A stretch of DNA of 64,000 nucleotides from JBFWRK01 sp050248955 (GTDB lineage: Bacteria > Actinomycetota > Acidimicrobiia > Acidimicrobiales > Ilumatobacteraceae): the NCBI GenBank assembly GCA_050248955.1, contig JBFWRK010000005.1, positions 62,001 through 126,000 on the forward strand. The letters are read 5' to 3'. The position numbers were made by a program, and so were the translations under genes. Positions 8,301 to 19,374 of this stretch are shown one piece after another (position 1 is the stretch's first letter; each line of letters starts with the position of its first letter). The notes under the pieces were generated by a model. It was not told where the DNA came from and made no database searches. It saw only the letters and a list, made by a program, of their open reading frames with translations.

Positions 8301-9046
8301 CGTGTGCCGCGAGACCTCGCGCGGAGCAGGTAGGCGCCGCCGGCAGCGGCGCCGCCGACTCCGACGACCGCGACGATCGCGATCAACCAGCCGTTGCTCG
8401 ACGATCCGCCGTCGTCGGCGTCCTCGGGATCGGCGGCGACGTCGGTCGAGGCCGGCGCGGTGGCGATGACGAGCTCTGCCGACGTCGTGGTCGCCTCGGC
8501 GGGCGCCTCGGTCGTCACCGGCGTCGTCGCCGGCGCCGCTGTGGTCGTCGCCGCTGCAACGCCGGTCGTGGTCGTTGCGGACGGGGCCTCACCGACGACC
8601 TGCAGCCGCGGGGCCGGGTGCTCGGGCTCCTCCTGACCGTCCTGAGGGATCTCGATCCAGCGCAGCTCGGTGTCGCCGCACTGCTGCACGACCGGGAAGT
8701 CCACCGCGCCGGCGGAGGACGGAGCGGTGAAGGTCAGCGCGAAGGTGTCCTCCGTGTGGTGGTCGAGGACACCGCCCGTGAACGACACGGTGTCGGGAGC
8801 GACGGAGGTCGTCCAGCCCTCCTTCGCGACGGGCGTGAGATCGCTCAGGCCAGCGGGGATCTGGAACAACATCCCGGTCGTGTCGAGGTCATCACAGCCG
8901 TGCTCGACTCGGAACTCGACCGTCACCGGGGTGCCCGCCGGCACCTCTTCCGGTACCGGATCGATGTGGGCGAACGCTGCCCCGCCACCGACGACGAGCG
9001 CGGCGCCCGCTCCGATCAACACGGCAACTCGATGGCGGCACTCCAC
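8297..9046 (-). CDS. YcnI-like DUF1775 copper-binding protein
   Basis: A 249-residue secreted, membrane-anchored protein. The signal peptide ends at GGGAAFA and the mature protein starts with His (HIDPVPEEVPAG), the ligand that makes the mononuclear copper site in YcnI-type DUF1775 domains; the conserved FRVEHGCDDLDT follows. A Thr/Ala-rich linker (residues about 165-210) leads to a C-terminal membrane helix (NGWLIAIVAVVGVGGAAAGG) and a basic tail, the usual YcnI plan. It most likely binds or passes on copper with the downstream proteins. The start codon is GTG; the purine-rich GAGGGAGAG upstream could serve as SD. Confidence 0.88.
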   Translation of the reverse strand: MECRHRVAVLIGAGAALVVGGGAAFAHIDPVPEEVPAGTPVTVEFRVEHGCDDLDTTGMLFQIPAGLSDLTPVAKEGWTTSVAPDTVSFTGGVLDHHTEDTFALTFTAPSSAGAVDFPVVQQCGDTELRWIEIPQDGQEEPEHPAPRLQVVGEAPSATTTTGVAAATTTAAPATTPVTTEAPAEATTTSAELVIATAPASTDVAADPEDADDGGSSSNGWLIAIVAVVGVGGAAAGGAYLLRARSRGTR

Positions 9047-9123
9047 GTCTCGGTCTCTCCCTCGTCGGCAACGCGTGAGGGGTCGCTCGAACTGGCTCGT
9101 GAGTTCCCGGTGAGGCGCGGTGG

Positions 9124-9465
9124 TCAGACCGTCGTCGCCGCGACGACCGATGCGCTCAGGCGGATGCCGAGGTCGATCGCCAGGTCGGAGAAGACAGCGG
9201 CCATCTCGGCCCGGTAGCGGAGGTGGATCTCCTGGGTCGAGCGGTGCCGTGCGAACACGCTGTCGCGATCGAGGTGCTCGACGCCGGCGGAGCGGGACAG
9301 CTCCACGCGGAGCGCGGCTTCGTCGAACAGGTCGTCGTTGCCGGGGTGCGCCGCTGCGAGCTCGGAGAGTGCGGCCAGAACGTCGTCACGCTCGATCGTG
9401 CCGAACGTGTCGGCGCCGTTCTCGTCGACCAGGCCGATCGTTCGGGCCGTGACCATGACGTTCAT
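9124..9465 (-). CDS. Conserved-looking small protein of unknown function
   Basis: A 113-residue soluble protein not recognised. The start at ATG 9465 is supported by a strong SD (GGAGGA, 5 nt spacing). It is rich in charged residues, with a central IERDDVLAALSELAAAHPG helix and a C-terminal helical half with RSTQEIHLRYRAEM. No signal peptide or membrane segment is seen. It lies 77 bp upstream of ycnI on the same strand and may be the first gene of the copper operon or a separate unit. The longer frame running upstream opposite the ATPase gene is a shadow. Confidence 0.6.
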   Translation of the reverse strand: MNVMVTARTIGLVDENGADTFGTIERDDVLAALSELAAAHPGNDDLFDEAALRVELSRSAGVEHLDRDSVFARHRSTQEIHLRYRAEMAAVFSDLAIDLGIRLSASVVAATTV

Positions 9466-9575
9466 TGGAGTCCTCCGGTTCAATGGGGTACCCAGGACTG
9501 TGCACCCGACAATGGATGGAACCTGCATCCCGGTGTGAATATTGCGTGACACCCGTCGCTGTGAGGCTCCGGCGC

Positions 9576-9581
9576 TACGGT
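9576..9581 (+). promoter_or_regulatory. -10 element of a probable leaderless gene (9589)
   Basis: TACGGT followed by 7 nt and GTG 9589. A -35 match is not evident. Confidence 0.5.
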
Positions 9582-9588
9582 CAGTGGG

Positions 9589-12027
9589 GTGCAGGAGGAG
9601 CTTGGCCACGGTGAGCGGCCGGTGAGCTCCGATGTCGGCGAGATCGCACAGAGCGGCCTCACCGCGGCGCAGGTCGCCGAGCGTGTCGCCCGAGGCGAGG
9701 TCAACGACGTGCCGGACGCGCCGTCGCGGACCGTCTCCCAGATCATCCGCGCCAACCTGTTCACGAAGTTCAACGCGTTGATCGGCTCGCTGTGGGCGAT
9801 CGTGATGATCTGCGGCGCGTACCGGGACGGGCTGTTCGGCGGGGTGGTGGTCGCGAACACGCTGATCGGCATCGTCCAGGAGCTCCGGGCGAAGCGGACG
9901 CTCGACCAGCTCTCCGTCGTGAACGCGCCGAAGGTCATGGCCGTGCGCGAGGGCAGCGTGCACGAGCTCGCGGTGAACGAGCTCGTGCTGGACGACGTGA
10001 TGGACCTCCGGCCGGGGCAACAGATCGTCGCCGACTCGGCAGTGCTCGTCGCCACCAACCTCGAGGTCGACGAGTCGCTCCTCACGGGCGAGTCCGATCC
10101 CGTCGTCAAGCACGAAGGCGACGAGCTGCTGTCGGGGAGCTTCGTGGTCGCCGGCTCGGCGCGGGCACAGGTGAACAAGGTGGGCGCCGACGCGTACGCG
10201 GTGCAGCTGAGCGAAGAGGCGCGGCGCTTCACGCTGGTGCACAGCGCGCTGCGCGCAGCGATGGACCGGATCGTGACGCTGGTGACGTACGCACTCGTGC
10301 CGACCGGCATCGCGCTGTTCATCAGCCAGCTGAGCTCGGAGGGCGGTCTGCGCGACGGTCTGGTCTCCGCGGTGGGCGGTGTGGTGGCAATGGTGCCGGA
10401 GGGCCTCATCCTGCTCACGAGCGTCGCGTTCACCGTCGGTGTGCTGCGGCTGGCGCGGCGGCGCACCCTGGTGCAGGAGCTCCCGGCGATCGAGGTCCTC
10501 GCCCGGGTCGACGTCATCTGCCTCGACAAGACCGGCACCATCACGTCCGGGGCGATGGACGTCACCGAGGTCGAGGTGGTCGACGGAGCCCGATGCGATC
10601 AGTCCGAGCTGGAGGACGCGCTGGCAGCCCTCGCCTGGGCGGATCCCAACCCGAACGCGACCCAGCAGGCGCTCCAGCGGCGGTTCGAGGACGCGCCGGC
10701 GTGGACGATCGGCGGCTCCGTTGCGTTCTCGTCGGCCCGCAAGTGGAGCGCGGCGTCCTTCGACAGCCACGGCACGTGGGTGTTCGGCGCGCCCGAGATG
10801 GTCCTCGAGCGCGACGGGCTCGGGGCGATCGAGTCGTCCGTGTCGGAGGCTGCCGACAGCGGCCGGCGCGTGCTCCTGCTCGCCGCGAGCGACGAGCCGC
10901 TCGCTGGTGAGTCCTTGCCCGGCGACGTGCGGGCAGTTGCGCTCGTGCTCCTCGAGGATCAGGTGCGTCCGGACGCCCACGAGACGCTCGCCTACTTCGC
11001 AGAGCAGGGCGTGACGTTGAAGGTCATCTCCGGCGACAACCCGCGCACCGTCGGCGCCGTGTGCCGGCGGGTCGGGCTCGCCGGCGCCGATCAGCTGGTC
11101 GACGCCCGCTCCCTGCCGTCCGACATCGACGAGCTCGCGGACGCACTCGAGGCGTCGACGGTGTTCGGACGGGTGACGCCGCACCAGAAGCAGGCGATGG
11201 TGAAAGCACTGCAGTCCCGCGGTCACGTGGTCGCGATGACCGGGGACGGCGTGAACGACGTGCTCGCGCTCAAGGACGCCGATTGCGGCGTGGCGATGGC
11301 GAGCGGATCGGAGGCGAGCCGCGCCGTCGCGCAGCTCGTGCTGCTCGACAACTCGTTCGCCGCCCTGCCGGCGGTCCTCGCCGAAGGTCGCCGTGTCATC
11401 AACAACATCGAGCGAGTGGCGAGCCTGTTCCTCGTCAAGACGACGTACGCGCTGTTCTTCGCGTTGGCGACGGTCGTGAGCCGCGTGACGTTCCCCTTCC
11501 TGCCGCGCCACCTCACGCTCGTCGGCACGTTCACGATCGGGGCGCCTGCGTTCCTCCTCGCGCTCGCGCCGAACCCCGCGCCCGTGCGTGCGGGCTTCCT
11601 CGGCCGCGTGGCGCGCATCGCGTTGCCTGGCGGTCTGCTGATCTCCGCATCGACGTTCGTCGCCTACCTGATCGCCCGCGCAACCGACGGCTTGAGCCTC
11701 GAGCAGGAGCGCACGACGGCGACGCTCGTGCTCGCGGCGAGCGCGGTGCTCGTGCTCGTGCGCGTGGCGCGGCCGATTCGGGCATGGAAGATCGGGCTGA
11801 TCGCGGTGATGGCGACGTTCATCGGGCTCACGATGGTGCTGCCGCCGCTGCGCCGCTACTTCGAGCTCGTCGACCCGCCGAACGAGACGCTGATGATGAT
11901 GGCCGTCGTCGTCGGAGCCACGGCCGCGTTGCTGCCGGCGGTGTGGCGGCTCGGCGACCGGGTCATCTCCTGGGGCGAAGCACGGCTCGCGGCGTGGCGC
12001 GACGGCCGGGCCGCAGCCGGCGACTGA
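9589..12027 (+). CDS. P-type cation-transporting ATPase, CtpE-like
   Basis: An 812-residue HAD-type P-ATPase. The phosphorylated Asp is D313 in CLDKTGTIT, the hinge is MTGDGVND (D553, D557), the actuator loop is LLTGESDPV, and the M4 ion-site motif is PEGL (270-273), with no CPx cysteine motif. This rules out a copper/zinc P1B pump and matches the calcium-linked CtpE group of mycobacteria. Two membrane helices precede the actuator, two flank PEGL, and about six follow the catalytic domain. The N-terminus contains GLTAAQVAERVARGEVN, typical of the family. The GTG 9589 start is supported by TACGGT 7 nt upstream; an internal GTG near 9621 is possible. It diverges from the copper operon. Confidence 0.88.
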   Translation: MQEELGHGERPVSSDVGEIAQSGLTAAQVAERVARGEVNDVPDAPSRTVSQIIRANLFTKFNALIGSLWAIVMICGAYRDGLFGGVVVANTLIGIVQELRAKRTLDQLSVVNAPKVMAVREGSVHELAVNELVLDDVMDLRPGQQIVADSAVLVATNLEVDESLLTGESDPVVKHEGDELLSGSFVVAGSARAQVNKVGADAYAVQLSEEARRFTLVHSALRAAMDRIVTLVTYALVPTGIALFISQLSSEGGLRDGLVSAVGGVVAMVPEGLILLTSVAFTVGVLRLARRRTLVQELPAIEVLARVDVICLDKTGTITSGAMDVTEVEVVDGARCDQSELEDALAALAWADPNPNATQQALQRRFEDAPAWTIGGSVAFSSARKWSAASFDSHGTWVFGAPEMVLERDGLGAIESSVSEAADSGRRVLLLAASDEPLAGESLPGDVRAVALVLLEDQVRPDAHETLAYFAEQGVTLKVISGDNPRTVGAVCRRVGLAGADQLVDARSLPSDIDELADALEASTVFGRVTPHQKQAMVKALQSRGHVVAMTGDGVNDVLALKDADCGVAMASGSEASRAVAQLVLLDNSFAALPAVLAEGRRVINNIERVASLFLVKTTYALFFALATVVSRVTFPFLPRHLTLVGTFTIGAPAFLLALAPNPAPVRAGFLGRVARIALPGGLLISASTFVAYLIARATDGLSLEQERTTATLVLAASAVLVLVRVARPIRAWKIGLIAVMATFIGLTMVLPPLRRYFELVDPPNETLMMMAVVVGATAALLPAVWRLGDRVISWGEARLAAWRDGRAAAGD

Positions 12028-12030
12028 CGG

Positions 12031-12315
12031 TCAGTCCTGCTCGTGCTGCGCGAGCAGGCCAGCGCTGGCCGCGAGCGCCGTCGCGAGTGCGGCTGCCCGC
12101 ACGGTCACGGCCGAGATGTAGTGCCCGGCGACGACGGCGACGCCGGGGAGCGGCGGATCACCGAGCGACCGGAGGAGCGCCGTCGGGTCGCTGGCCGGCT
12201 CGATCGGCGGCGGATCGGCGAGTGGCGGCACCGGGCGCCAGATGTCGACCGGGCGCGACTCGGGGGCGCGTTCGGCGGTGCGCGGCTGCGGGCGACGACG
12301 ACGACCGTTGCTCAT
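12031..12315 (-). CDS. Small Pro/Arg-rich protein of unknown function
   Basis: A 94-residue protein. The N-terminal half is basic and proline-rich (MSNGRRRRPQPR, then PVPPLADPPPIEP). The C-terminal half is apolar and Ala-rich (VVAGHYISAVTVRAAALATA) and may be a single helix. It starts 44 bp after the SNF2 helicase stop on the same strand and is likely co-transcribed. A weak GGGAAG sits 2 nt before the ATG. No function is recognised. Confidence 0.5.
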   Translation of the reverse strand: MSNGRRRRPQPRTAERAPESRPVDIWRPVPPLADPPPIEPASDPTALLRSLGDPPLPGVAVVAGHYISAVTVRAAALATALAASAGLLAQHEQD

Positions 12316-12358
12316 CGCTTCCCGCTCTCGGCCGCTCGGGCCTGCTTGCCGTGCTCGG

Positions 12359-15300
12359 TCATGACAGGTCCTCGGTGAGGAGCGAATCGGTTCGGAGGCC
12401 GAGCGCGACGCGCAGCTGCTGGGCGTCGAGATCGGCGAGCGAGCTCGACTTCGGCAGGACGAGGTCGGCGATGTGGCGCTTGCCGGCGACCACTTCCTCC
12501 ACCCGCTCGTCGACGGTTCCGGGGCAGATCAGGCGGTGCGAGACGACGGTCCGGGTCTGGCCGATCCGCCACGCACGGTCGCGGGCCTGGTCCTCGACCG
12601 CAGGGTTCCACCAGCGGTCGTAGAGCACCACGTGGCTCGCGGCCGTCAGGTTCAGCCCGGTCCCGCCGGCCTTCAGTGAGAGCACCAGCGCGCCGGGCCC
12701 CGTACCGCGCTGGAACTCCTCGACCAGCCGGTCGCGGGCACCTCGGGCGAGGCTGCCGTCGTAGCAGGCGATCGGAACGCCGGTGACCTCCGTGAGGTGC
12801 GCAGCCAGGCGGCGCCCCCATTCGGCGAAGTGGGTGAAGACGAGGATCCGCTCGTTCGCCTCGAAGACCGACTCGACGATCTCCTCGAGCCGGGCGAGCT
12901 TGCCCGAACGACCGGCGAGCGGGCGGCCATCGTCCTGGTACGCGGCCGGGTGGTTGCAGATCTGCTTGAGCGCGGTGATCGCGGCGAGGATCGCGCCTTG
13001 CTTCGGTTCGCTGTCCGCATCGGCGGCACCGGCGACGAGCCGGTCGAGCACGGCCTGGTAGAGCCCGATCTGCTCGGGCGTCATCGTGCAGCGGTCGAGC
13101 TCGTCGATGCGATCGGGCAGCTCGGCGGCGACGATCGGTTCGCTCTTCGTGCGGCGGAACACGAGGATCCCGTTGAGGGCTCGCAGCGCCGCTTCGCCCT
13201 CGCCCGACATCTGCGAGATGAACGCGGGTCGGGTGCCGACGAGCCCGGGGTTGGTGAAGTCGAGGATCGACCACAGGTCGCCGAGGCCGTTCTCGATCGG
13301 GGTGCCGGTCAGCGCGAGCCGCATGCGGGCAGGGACGCGGCGGAGCTGCTGGGCGGTCTCGTTGGCGGGGTTCTTGATCGCTTGGGCTTCGTCGAGGACG
13401 ACTCTGGCCCAGGTCCGCTTCGCGAGCGCCTCGACGTCGCGGACCGCCGTGCCGTAGGTCGTGATGACGACGTCCGCGTCGGCGACCTCGTCCTCGAGCT
13501 CGTCGGCCGTGGCGCGGGATGCACCGTGGTGCACGACGACGCGCAGGCCGGGAGTGAACCTGGCCGCCTCTGCCGCCCAGTTGCCGACGACCGCCGGCGG
13601 GGCGATCACGAGTGACGGGCCACTGCCGGTCGTGCGGGCGAGGTGAGCGAGCACGGTCGGCGTCTTGCCGAGGCCCATGTCGAGCGCGAGGCAACCGCCG
13701 AGCTCGGCGGCGTCGAGGAAGCCGAGCCAGGCGAGCGCCTCGGCCTGGTAGCTGCGCAGCTCACCCCGGAAGCCCGGCGGCTGGGTGACCGGCTCGGTCG
13801 ACACCTCCTGTGCCCGTTGCAGCAGGTCGCTCGCCCAGCCGCTGCCCTCGACGGTCAACCCGCCGGCGAGCGGCGATGCGTCGAGACCGATGCCGAAGCG
13901 CAGGATCTCGGCCCCGGTGAGCTGGGTCTTTGTCGAGCGTTCGGCCAGCGCCGCGGCGGCCTCCTTGAGGTCCACCCGATCGAGCTCGATCCACCGGCCG
14001 CGGGAGCGGACGAGGGGACGGGCCTCCGCGGCGAGTCGGGCGACGTCAGCCGCCGTGAGCTCGACGTCGTCGAACAGCACCGACCAGCGGACGTTGCTGA
14101 GCTGGTGGGCGCCGACGACCGAGTCGCCGGTGATCTCGGTGAACAGCCGCAGCGACGGTGTCGGCTTGCGCCGCGACAGCTCCGGCACGCGGACCTCGAA
14201 CCCAGCGGTCTCGAGCGTCGAGCCGGTGGCGGTCATCAGCTCCCATGCCTCGGCCTGGCTCAGCACGACCTGGCCGCGACGCAACTGACCTGGGCGCAGG
14301 AGCACGGGGTACAGCCGCTCGAGGCGGGCGAGCTCGTCGCTCAACGGGCGGGTCGACCTGGTGTCGCCGAGCGCGACCTCGATCGGCAGCAGCCGGCCCT
14401 TGGCGCCCGGGCCGAGCACCGACAGGAACCAGGCGTCGCCGCGGTCGGGCGGATCGAGCTGTACGACCAGCTTCGGGCGGGCCGTCGCAGTGACGGAGCG
14501 CGACCACTGCTCGAGGCGGCGGTTGACGTCGCCGATCACGGCGACGGGTGCTGCGAACGTCGAGCCGTCGAGCCGGGTGGCGACGGCCTCGGACACGGCA
14601 GCGGCGGTCGTCGTGACCGGCGGCGGCGCCGGGAGCGTGACGAAACCGGCGGCCTCGCTGACGATCGCGTCGACGACCGCGCCGAGCACGGCGAGCGTGG
14701 TGGAGCGGGCGTCCGCCCGTGCGATCGCGACGACCGGTCCGGGCATGGCGGCGACGAGCTGGTCGAGCTCGGCGTCGTCGAGCAGCGCCGGCGCCCAGCG
14801 CACGGCTGCATCGACGGTGCGGTTGTTCGTCCGCTTGTCGCTGCGCAGCGTCGGGACGACGGAGCCGCTCGCGACCAGGCGGACGCCGAGCAGGGCAACC
14901 CGTCCCAGCCAGGCGACGCTGGCCCCGACCGCGCTGCGACCGGCGCCACCGGCGACGGCCACGAGCCAGCCGAGCGACTCGCGCACCGGGATCGAGAGGG
15001 CATCGGCCCGGTGGCCGGACGGGAGCGCGACCGCGGGATGCAGGCTCCAGCCGAGCGCCGGTCCCCCGATCGCCTCGAGGCGGTCGGCGAGCTCGTCGTT
15101 GCCGGCCGGCGGCGTGCCGGGACCGGCGGCCCAGACGACGACCTTGCCCGCCGACCAGGACGCCTGGAGACGGATCTCACCGGTCATCTCCGCCAGCACC
15201 GACGTGGTCGCGGCACCAGCGGGGCGGTTGAGGAGCTCGTCCAGCGCCTGCAAGCGGGCCAGATCGTCTTCGATGTCGGCTTCGGCGAGCTCCCGCTCGA

Positions 15301-15475
15301 AGCCGTCGCGCCGGCGCACCGACGCCAGGTTCTCCTCGGTGTCGGCGATCAGCCGGTCGATCGTGCGCCGCCAGCCGGCCTCGTCCTCCTCCAGCATCGT
15401 CAACTGCTCGGGGGTGGCGCGGCCTTCGGCGGCAGCCCAGGTCGCTGCTTCCAGATCTCGTGTGGCTTGGAACAT
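12359..15475 (-). CDS. SNF2-family (HepA/RapA-like) helicase
   Basis: About 1038 residues. The C-terminal half carries the SNF2 ATPase motor: motif I LDMGLGKTPT (K604), motif II DEAQ in VVLDEAQAIKNPAN, motif III ALTGTPIENGLGDLWSILDF, and motifs V-VI in GGTGLNL and DQARDRAWRIGQT. The N-terminal half (about 550 residues) is the poorly conserved region seen in bacterial SNF2 proteins and lacks a SWIM zinc finger. Such proteins move on double-stranded DNA or recycle stalled RNA polymerase. ATG 15475 is preferred (GGAGGC 12 nt upstream, MFQATRDLEAA start); ATG 15508 is possible. The short gene 12031-12315 follows it. Confidence 0.88.
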   Translation of the reverse strand: MFQATRDLEAATWAAAEGRATPEQLTMLEEDEAGWRRTIDRLIADTEENLASVRRRDGFERELAEADIEDDLARLQALDELLNRPAGAATTSVLAEMTGEIRLQASWSAGKVVVWAAGPGTPPAGNDELADRLEAIGGPALGWSLHPAVALPSGHRADALSIPVRESLGWLVAVAGGAGRSAVGASVAWLGRVALLGVRLVASGSVVPTLRSDKRTNNRTVDAAVRWAPALLDDAELDQLVAAMPGPVVAIARADARSTTLAVLGAVVDAIVSEAAGFVTLPAPPPVTTTAAAVSEAVATRLDGSTFAAPVAVIGDVNRRLEQWSRSVTATARPKLVVQLDPPDRGDAWFLSVLGPGAKGRLLPIEVALGDTRSTRPLSDELARLERLYPVLLRPGQLRRGQVVLSQAEAWELMTATGSTLETAGFEVRVPELSRRKPTPSLRLFTEITGDSVVGAHQLSNVRWSVLFDDVELTAADVARLAAEARPLVRSRGRWIELDRVDLKEAAAALAERSTKTQLTGAEILRFGIGLDASPLAGGLTVEGSGWASDLLQRAQEVSTEPVTQPPGFRGELRSYQAEALAWLGFLDAAELGGCLALDMGLGKTPTVLAHLARTTGSGPSLVIAPPAVVGNWAAEAARFTPGLRVVVHHGASRATADELEDEVADADVVITTYGTAVRDVEALAKRTWARVVLDEAQAIKNPANETAQQLRRVPARMRLALTGTPIENGLGDLWSILDFTNPGLVGTRPAFISQMSGEGEAALRALNGILVFRRTKSEPIVAAELPDRIDELDRCTMTPEQIGLYQAVLDRLVAGAADADSEPKQGAILAAITALKQICNHPAAYQDDGRPLAGRSGKLARLEEIVESVFEANERILVFTHFAEWGRRLAAHLTEVTGVPIACYDGSLARGARDRLVEEFQRGTGPGALVLSLKAGGTGLNLTAASHVVLYDRWWNPAVEDQARDRAWRIGQTRTVVSHRLICPGTVDERVEEVVAGKRHIADLVLPKSSSLADLDAQQLRVALGLRTDSLLTEDLS

Positions 15476-15737
15476 CAGTGCTGCGGCGCCTCCCTGCCGC
15501 GCCCCCAACGTCGTTGTGACGTGGAGCCATCCGCTGCGGCATCTCGGAGGGCCTCGGACTGACCACTTCCACCGCCAGGCGCGGGATGCCGTAATGAGCC
15601 CAGGCTACCTGCTGCGCGGAGGACTCGCGAGCGCCTTGCTCACTCCGCTCTCGGTTGTTCATCCATTGGACACCGCAGACACATCCGCCCGAGATGGCGG
15701 CTGGTCTGGACCCGACGCATCGTCACGCCGAAGAGTC

Positions 15738-15766
15738 TTGACATAGTCCAAAATCAGATTCATAGT
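15738..15766 (+). promoter_or_regulatory. furA promoter, leaderless
   Basis: TTGACA (15738-15743), a 17-nt spacer, then CATAGT (15761-15766), 6 nt before the furA ATG at 15773. The spacer is AT-rich (ATAGTCCAAAATCAGATT) in an otherwise GC-rich region and is the likely autoregulatory FurA site. Confidence 0.7.
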
Positions 15767-15772
15767 GCAGTC

Positions 15773-16243
15773 ATGCACGGGGAAGAGGTCCGTGATCCCG
15801 TCCAGCTGCTCCGCCAGCACGGTGTTCAGGTGACCGCGCAGCGTCTGGCCGTCCTGCGGGCGGTGGCCAGCCGGCCGCATGGCACGGCGGACGACATCGA
15901 AGAGCTCGTGCGGGCCGACATCGGCGCCATTTCGCGTCAGGCCGTGTACGACGCGCTGGGCACCCTGACCGACACGGGTCTCATCCGGCGCATCCAGCCG
16001 GCGCGGTCGCCAGCCCGCTACGAGGACCGGGTCGACGACAACCACCACCACCTCGTCTGTCGCAGCTGCGGTCGCACGGTCGACGTCGACTGCGCGGTGG
16101 GGAGCAGGCCGTGCTTGGAAGCGGCCGATGATCACGGGTTCACCATCGACGAAGCCGAGGTCATCTACTGGGGCTCCTGCCCCGCCTGCCAGGACGCGGC
16201 GGCGGCGACAGCGATGCACGAGAGCGACATCATCAGCACTTGA
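15773..16243 (+). CDS. furA: Fur-family redox/iron regulator, FurA-like
   Basis: A 156-residue Fur-family protein. The winged-helix half holds LLRQHGVQVTAQRLAVLRAV and AISRQAVYDALGTLTDTGLI. The dimerisation half has the metal-binding DNHHHLVCRSCGR and a second CPAC near the C-terminus (GSCPACQDA), so both the regulatory His cluster and the CxxC pairs are present. Position 16 bp before katG is the actinobacterial furA-katG arrangement, in which FurA represses itself and katG and is released by peroxide. The ATG is directly preceded by a -10 box, so the mRNA is probably leaderless. Confidence 0.92.
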   Translation: MHGEEVRDPVQLLRQHGVQVTAQRLAVLRAVASRPHGTADDIEELVRADIGAISRQAVYDALGTLTDTGLIRRIQPARSPARYEDRVDDNHHHLVCRSCGRTVDVDCAVGSRPCLEAADDHGFTIDEAEVIYWGSCPACQDAAAATAMHESDIIST

Positions 16244-16259
16244 CCAGAGAGGGTTCATC

Positions 16260-18494
<2,235 letters not shown>

Positions 18495-18829
18495 TGCCGG
18501 CCGTCGAGCGGCGGAGGCGCTCGATCCGCTGATCCCAGTGCGCGCTCGACTCGAGCAGCCAGGCGAGCGCGCTCGACAGCGGTTCTGGCGTGGCTGCGTA
18601 GCGGACCTCGCGGCCTTCACGCTGGGGGGTCGCGAGGCCGGCCTCGACGAGAGCTTGGAGGTGCTTGACCACGGCCTGGCGGCTGAGCGGCCAGTCGACG
18701 GCAAGTCGGGTCGCGGTCTCCGGCCCGTGTTGCAGGAGACGTTGGAGCAGCGCCCGGCGGGTCGGGTCGGCGAGCGCGCCGAACAGGTCGTCGAGCAGGC
18801 CGCTCTCCCGGCGCGCGGCTTCACTCACC

Positions 18830-19276
18830 TCAGACGAGCGCGGCGGCGACCGAGCACGCCCAGAGCGACAGGACCCGGACCTCCCAGGCGGTCTGCGCCG
18901 CGCTCGCGAGCACGGCAGCGTTCGCCGGCGGGACGGGTCCGAGCAGCGTCTCGGTGATGTGCAGGCGGCTGCCGCCGCCGGGCACGTCCGTCAGCTCGAA
19001 CACGACCTGTGATGCGGTGTCGCGGTCGTCGGCGGGCCACCACGTGAACGCGAGGTCCCGCCTCGGCTCGACGCGGTCGACGCGCACGTGGCGCACGGCG
19101 CTGCCGTCGTCGCCGCCGCCGCCGTCCCGGACGATGCCGACGCCGCCTGGGCGGACGTCGAGCTCGACCGCGTCGCCGAGCCATGCGGTCAACCCATCGG
19201 GGTCGGCCACGAGCTGCCAGAGGTCGTCGACGGGTACGTCGAGGATCACGTCGCGAGTGAGCACCACCGGTTCCAT
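18830..19276 (-). CDS. SRPBCC (START/AHSA1-like) domain protein
   Basis: A 148-residue single-domain protein of the SRPBCC ligand-binding fold: VILDVPVDDLWQLVADPDGL followed by WLGDAVELDVRPGG and the C-terminal amphipathic helix region. Such proteins bind hydrophobic ligands or assist Hsp90 (AHSA1 type). Here it is followed by an ArsR regulator in the same operon, a common pairing in actinobacteria in which the pair controls its own synthesis. The ATG at 19276 is preferred over one six codons upstream because a TATCGT box ends 6 nt before it (leaderless). Confidence 0.85.
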   Translation of the reverse strand: MEPVVLTRDVILDVPVDDLWQLVADPDGLTAWLGDAVELDVRPGGVGIVRDGGGGDDGSAVRHVRVDRVEPRRDLAFTWWPADDRDTASQVVFELTDVPGGGSRLHITETLLGPVPPANAAVLASAAQTAWEVRVLSLWACSVAAALV

Positions 19277-19282
19277 GTGTGC

Positions 19283-19288
19283 ACGATA
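19283..19288 (-). promoter_or_regulatory. -10 element of a probable leaderless gene (SRPBCC, 19276)
   Basis: Read on the minus strand the box is TATCGT, 6 nt from the ATG at 19276. The inverted repeat at 19290-19307 begins immediately upstream, so a bound repressor would block this promoter. Confidence 0.5.
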
Positions 19289-19289
19289 C

Positions 19290-19307
19290 CGCAACTGTGT
19301 GGTTGCA
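19290..19307. promoter_or_regulatory. Inverted-repeat operator 1 (likely ArsR)
   Basis: GCAAC-TGTGTG-GTTGC followed by ACAT. Arms are 5 bp and perfect. It overlaps the -35 of the clpP-like promoter and abuts the -10 of the SRPBCC promoter. Confidence 0.6.
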
Positions 19308-19331
19308 CATCGTGGCGCTCATGCCTAGATT
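19303..19331 (+). promoter_or_regulatory. Promoter of the clpP-like gene
   Basis: TTGCAC (19303-19308), a 17-nt spacer, TAGATT (19326-19331). The predicted start near 19338 falls inside operator 2, and the -35 falls inside operator 1. Confidence 0.55.
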
Positions 19332-19335
19332 GAGA

Positions 19336-19353
19336 TGCAACCGTTGAGTTGCA
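19336..19353. promoter_or_regulatory. Inverted-repeat operator 2 (likely ArsR)
   Basis: TGCAAC-CGTTGA-GTTGCA, a perfect 6-bp-arm palindrome followed by CAT. It shares 16 of 20 bases with operator 1 including the flanking ACAT, and lies 46 bp from it. Confidence 0.65.
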
Positions 19354-19374
19354 CATGACAGATGGAGGCGAGCG

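Noticed and set aside
9466..11511. Long upstream extension of the 113-residue gene opposite the P-type ATPase
   Set aside because: The ATPase is real on the plus strand, and a strong SD at ATG 9465 marks the true start of the small gene.
9589..12027. Copper-exporting P1B ATPase, suggested by the neighbouring copper operon
   Set aside because: The membrane motif is PEGL, not CPx, and there is no N-terminal CxxC metal-binding domain.
13643..15562. 639-codon frame opposite the SNF2 helicase
   Set aside because: Helicase motifs are intact on the minus strand; the plus-strand product is compositionally biased without motifs.
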